DNA of 6,327 nt from Sphingobacteriaceae bacterium. Lineage in GTDB: Bacteria > Bacteroidota > Bacteroidia > B-17B0 > Aurantibacillaceae. The stretch spans positions 1-6,327 of the forward strand of contig JAHEYE010000207.1 of the NCBI GenBank assembly GCA_023251695.1, read 5' to 3'. Every line of letters starts with the position of its first letter. Position 1 is the first letter of the stretch. Shown here piece after piece: positions 5,665-6,327 of the stretch. The position numbers and the translations under genes were made by a program. A model generated the notes under the pieces. It did no database searches, was not told where the DNA came from, and saw only the letters and a program-made list of their open reading frames with translations.

Positions 5665-6327
5665 ATGGATACATTTGTTTCCCGCCATAACGGCCCCCGC
5701 GAAAATGAAGTAAAAGAAATGCTAGCGAAAATCGGCGTTTCTTCTTTGGATGAATTAATCGAACAAACTGTTCCTTCGGGAATCCGTTTAAAAAAGCCTT
5801 TAAAAGTTGCCAAGGCTATGACGGAATTTCAATATCATAAACATTTAAAAGCTTTAGGTAAAAAAAATAAAGTATTCCGTTCTTATATCGGATTGGGCTA
5901 TTACCACAATATTATGCCCGCTGTTATTCAGCGTAACGTTTTAGAAAATCCGGGTTGGTACACAGCGTACACACCCTACCAGGCAGAAATTGCACAAGGT
6001 CGTTTGGAAGCAATTTTGAATTTCCAAACCATGGTAATGGATTTAACGGCCATGCCAATCGCAAACGCTTCATTATTAGATGAAGCAACTGCTGCTGCTG
6101 AAGCTGTGTTTATGTTTCACAACAATCGCAGTAAAACTAAATTAAATGCGGAAAAGTTTTTTGTAAGTAACACTTGTTTCCCTCAAACGATTGATGTAGT
6201 AAAAACACGTTCAGCTCCAATAGGAATTGAAGTCGTTGTTGGCGATATCAATACAGTAAAGTTAGATGATTCTTTCTTCGGTGCTTTAATTCAGTATCCC
6301 GATATTAACGGGGAAGTAAACGATTAT
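5665..6327 (+). CDS. gcvP: Glycine dehydrogenase (decarboxylating), P-protein of the glycine cleavage system, N-terminal part
   Basis: An open frame of 221 codons runs off the right edge of the window with no stop. P-protein is the PLP-dependent subunit that decarboxylates glycine and passes the aminomethyl group to lipoyl H-protein, feeding one-carbon units to tetrahydrofolate with T-protein and L-protein. Family blocks seen are 'FVSRHNGPRENEVKEML' (4-20), 'SLDELIEQTVP' near 27-37, 'SYIGLGYYHN' (73-82), 'NPGWYTAYTPYQAEIAQGR' (95-113) and 'ANASLLDEATAAAEAV' (133-148). The start at M-D-T-F-V is where P-proteins normally begin and sits about 20 bases after the predicted transcription start. No Shine-Dalgarno is visible. 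Usual one-chain forms have about 950 residues with the PLP lysine in the C-terminal half, outside this window, so whether this is the fused type cannot be shown. It is a separate transcription unit from the genes to its left. Confidence 0.95.
   Translation, partial: MDTFVSRHNGPRENEVKEMLAKIGVSSLDELIEQTVPSGIRLKKPLKVAKAMTEFQYHKHLKALGKKNKVFRSYIGLGYYHNIMPAVIQRNVLENPGWYTAYTPYQAEIAQGRLEAILNFQTMVMDLTAMPIANASLLDEATAAAEAVFMFHNNRSKTKLNAEKFFVSNTCFPQTIDVVKTRSAPIGIEVVVGDINTVKLDDSFFGALIQYPDINGEVNDY

Noticed and set aside
1016..6327. A folate or one-carbon gene cluster made of folB and gcvP
   Set aside because: The two genes are about 4.3 kb apart with unrelated envelope genes and opposite-strand transcription between them, so nothing in the sequence links them.
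1..6327. Mobile elements, CRISPR, defence genes, tRNA/rRNA or riboswitches
   Set aside because: I looked for transposase-like motifs, regularly spaced repeats, terminal inverted repeats and structured RNA signatures and saw none. The window is nearly all protein-coding.

Overview
The window looks like chromosomal DNA from a member of the Bacteroidota. Four things point this way. Two proteins end in type IX secretion system (T9SS) type A sorting domains. A Bacteroidetes-style outer-membrane beta-barrel protein is present. Ribosome binding sites of the Shine-Dalgarno type are absent and the short gaps before starts are A/T-rich. One promoter matches the TTTG - spacer - TAnnTTTG pattern. The genus cannot be read from this sequence. 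I see no rRNA, tRNA, CRISPR array, insertion sequence or phage gene, and coding density is very high, with the largest gap about 100 bases.

Layout. Bases 1-1369 (+) hold the C-terminal part of a TonB-receptor-like outer-membrane beta-barrel protein, overlapped by one base with folB (dihydroneopterin aldolase, folate synthesis). Bases 1373-3321 (-) hold a compact three-gene run of exported proteins, transcribed leftward: a glycine-rich membrane-associated protein, a small secreted protein of unknown function, and a cysteine-rich T9SS cargo protein with a probable short beta-solenoid. This run converges on folB with only 3 bases between stop codons. An 83-base divergent gap (3322-3404) with small overlapping inverted repeats separates it from a rightward pair: a 604-residue T9SS-sorted surface or secreted protein with probable beta-propeller character, and, 5 bases further on, a 111-residue exported protein. 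Bases 5561-5664 hold a weak hairpin and a good promoter for gcvP (glycine decarboxylase P-protein), whose first 221 residues are seen before the window ends.

How the genes relate. Most of the window encodes cell-envelope or secreted proteins. The housekeeping genes folB and gcvP both touch folate and one-carbon metabolism, but they lie about 4.3 kb apart in different transcription units, so I read this as coincidence. No clear novel system emerges. The least explained parts are the exported-protein run at 1373-3321 and the T9SS protein/small exported protein pair at 3405-5560.
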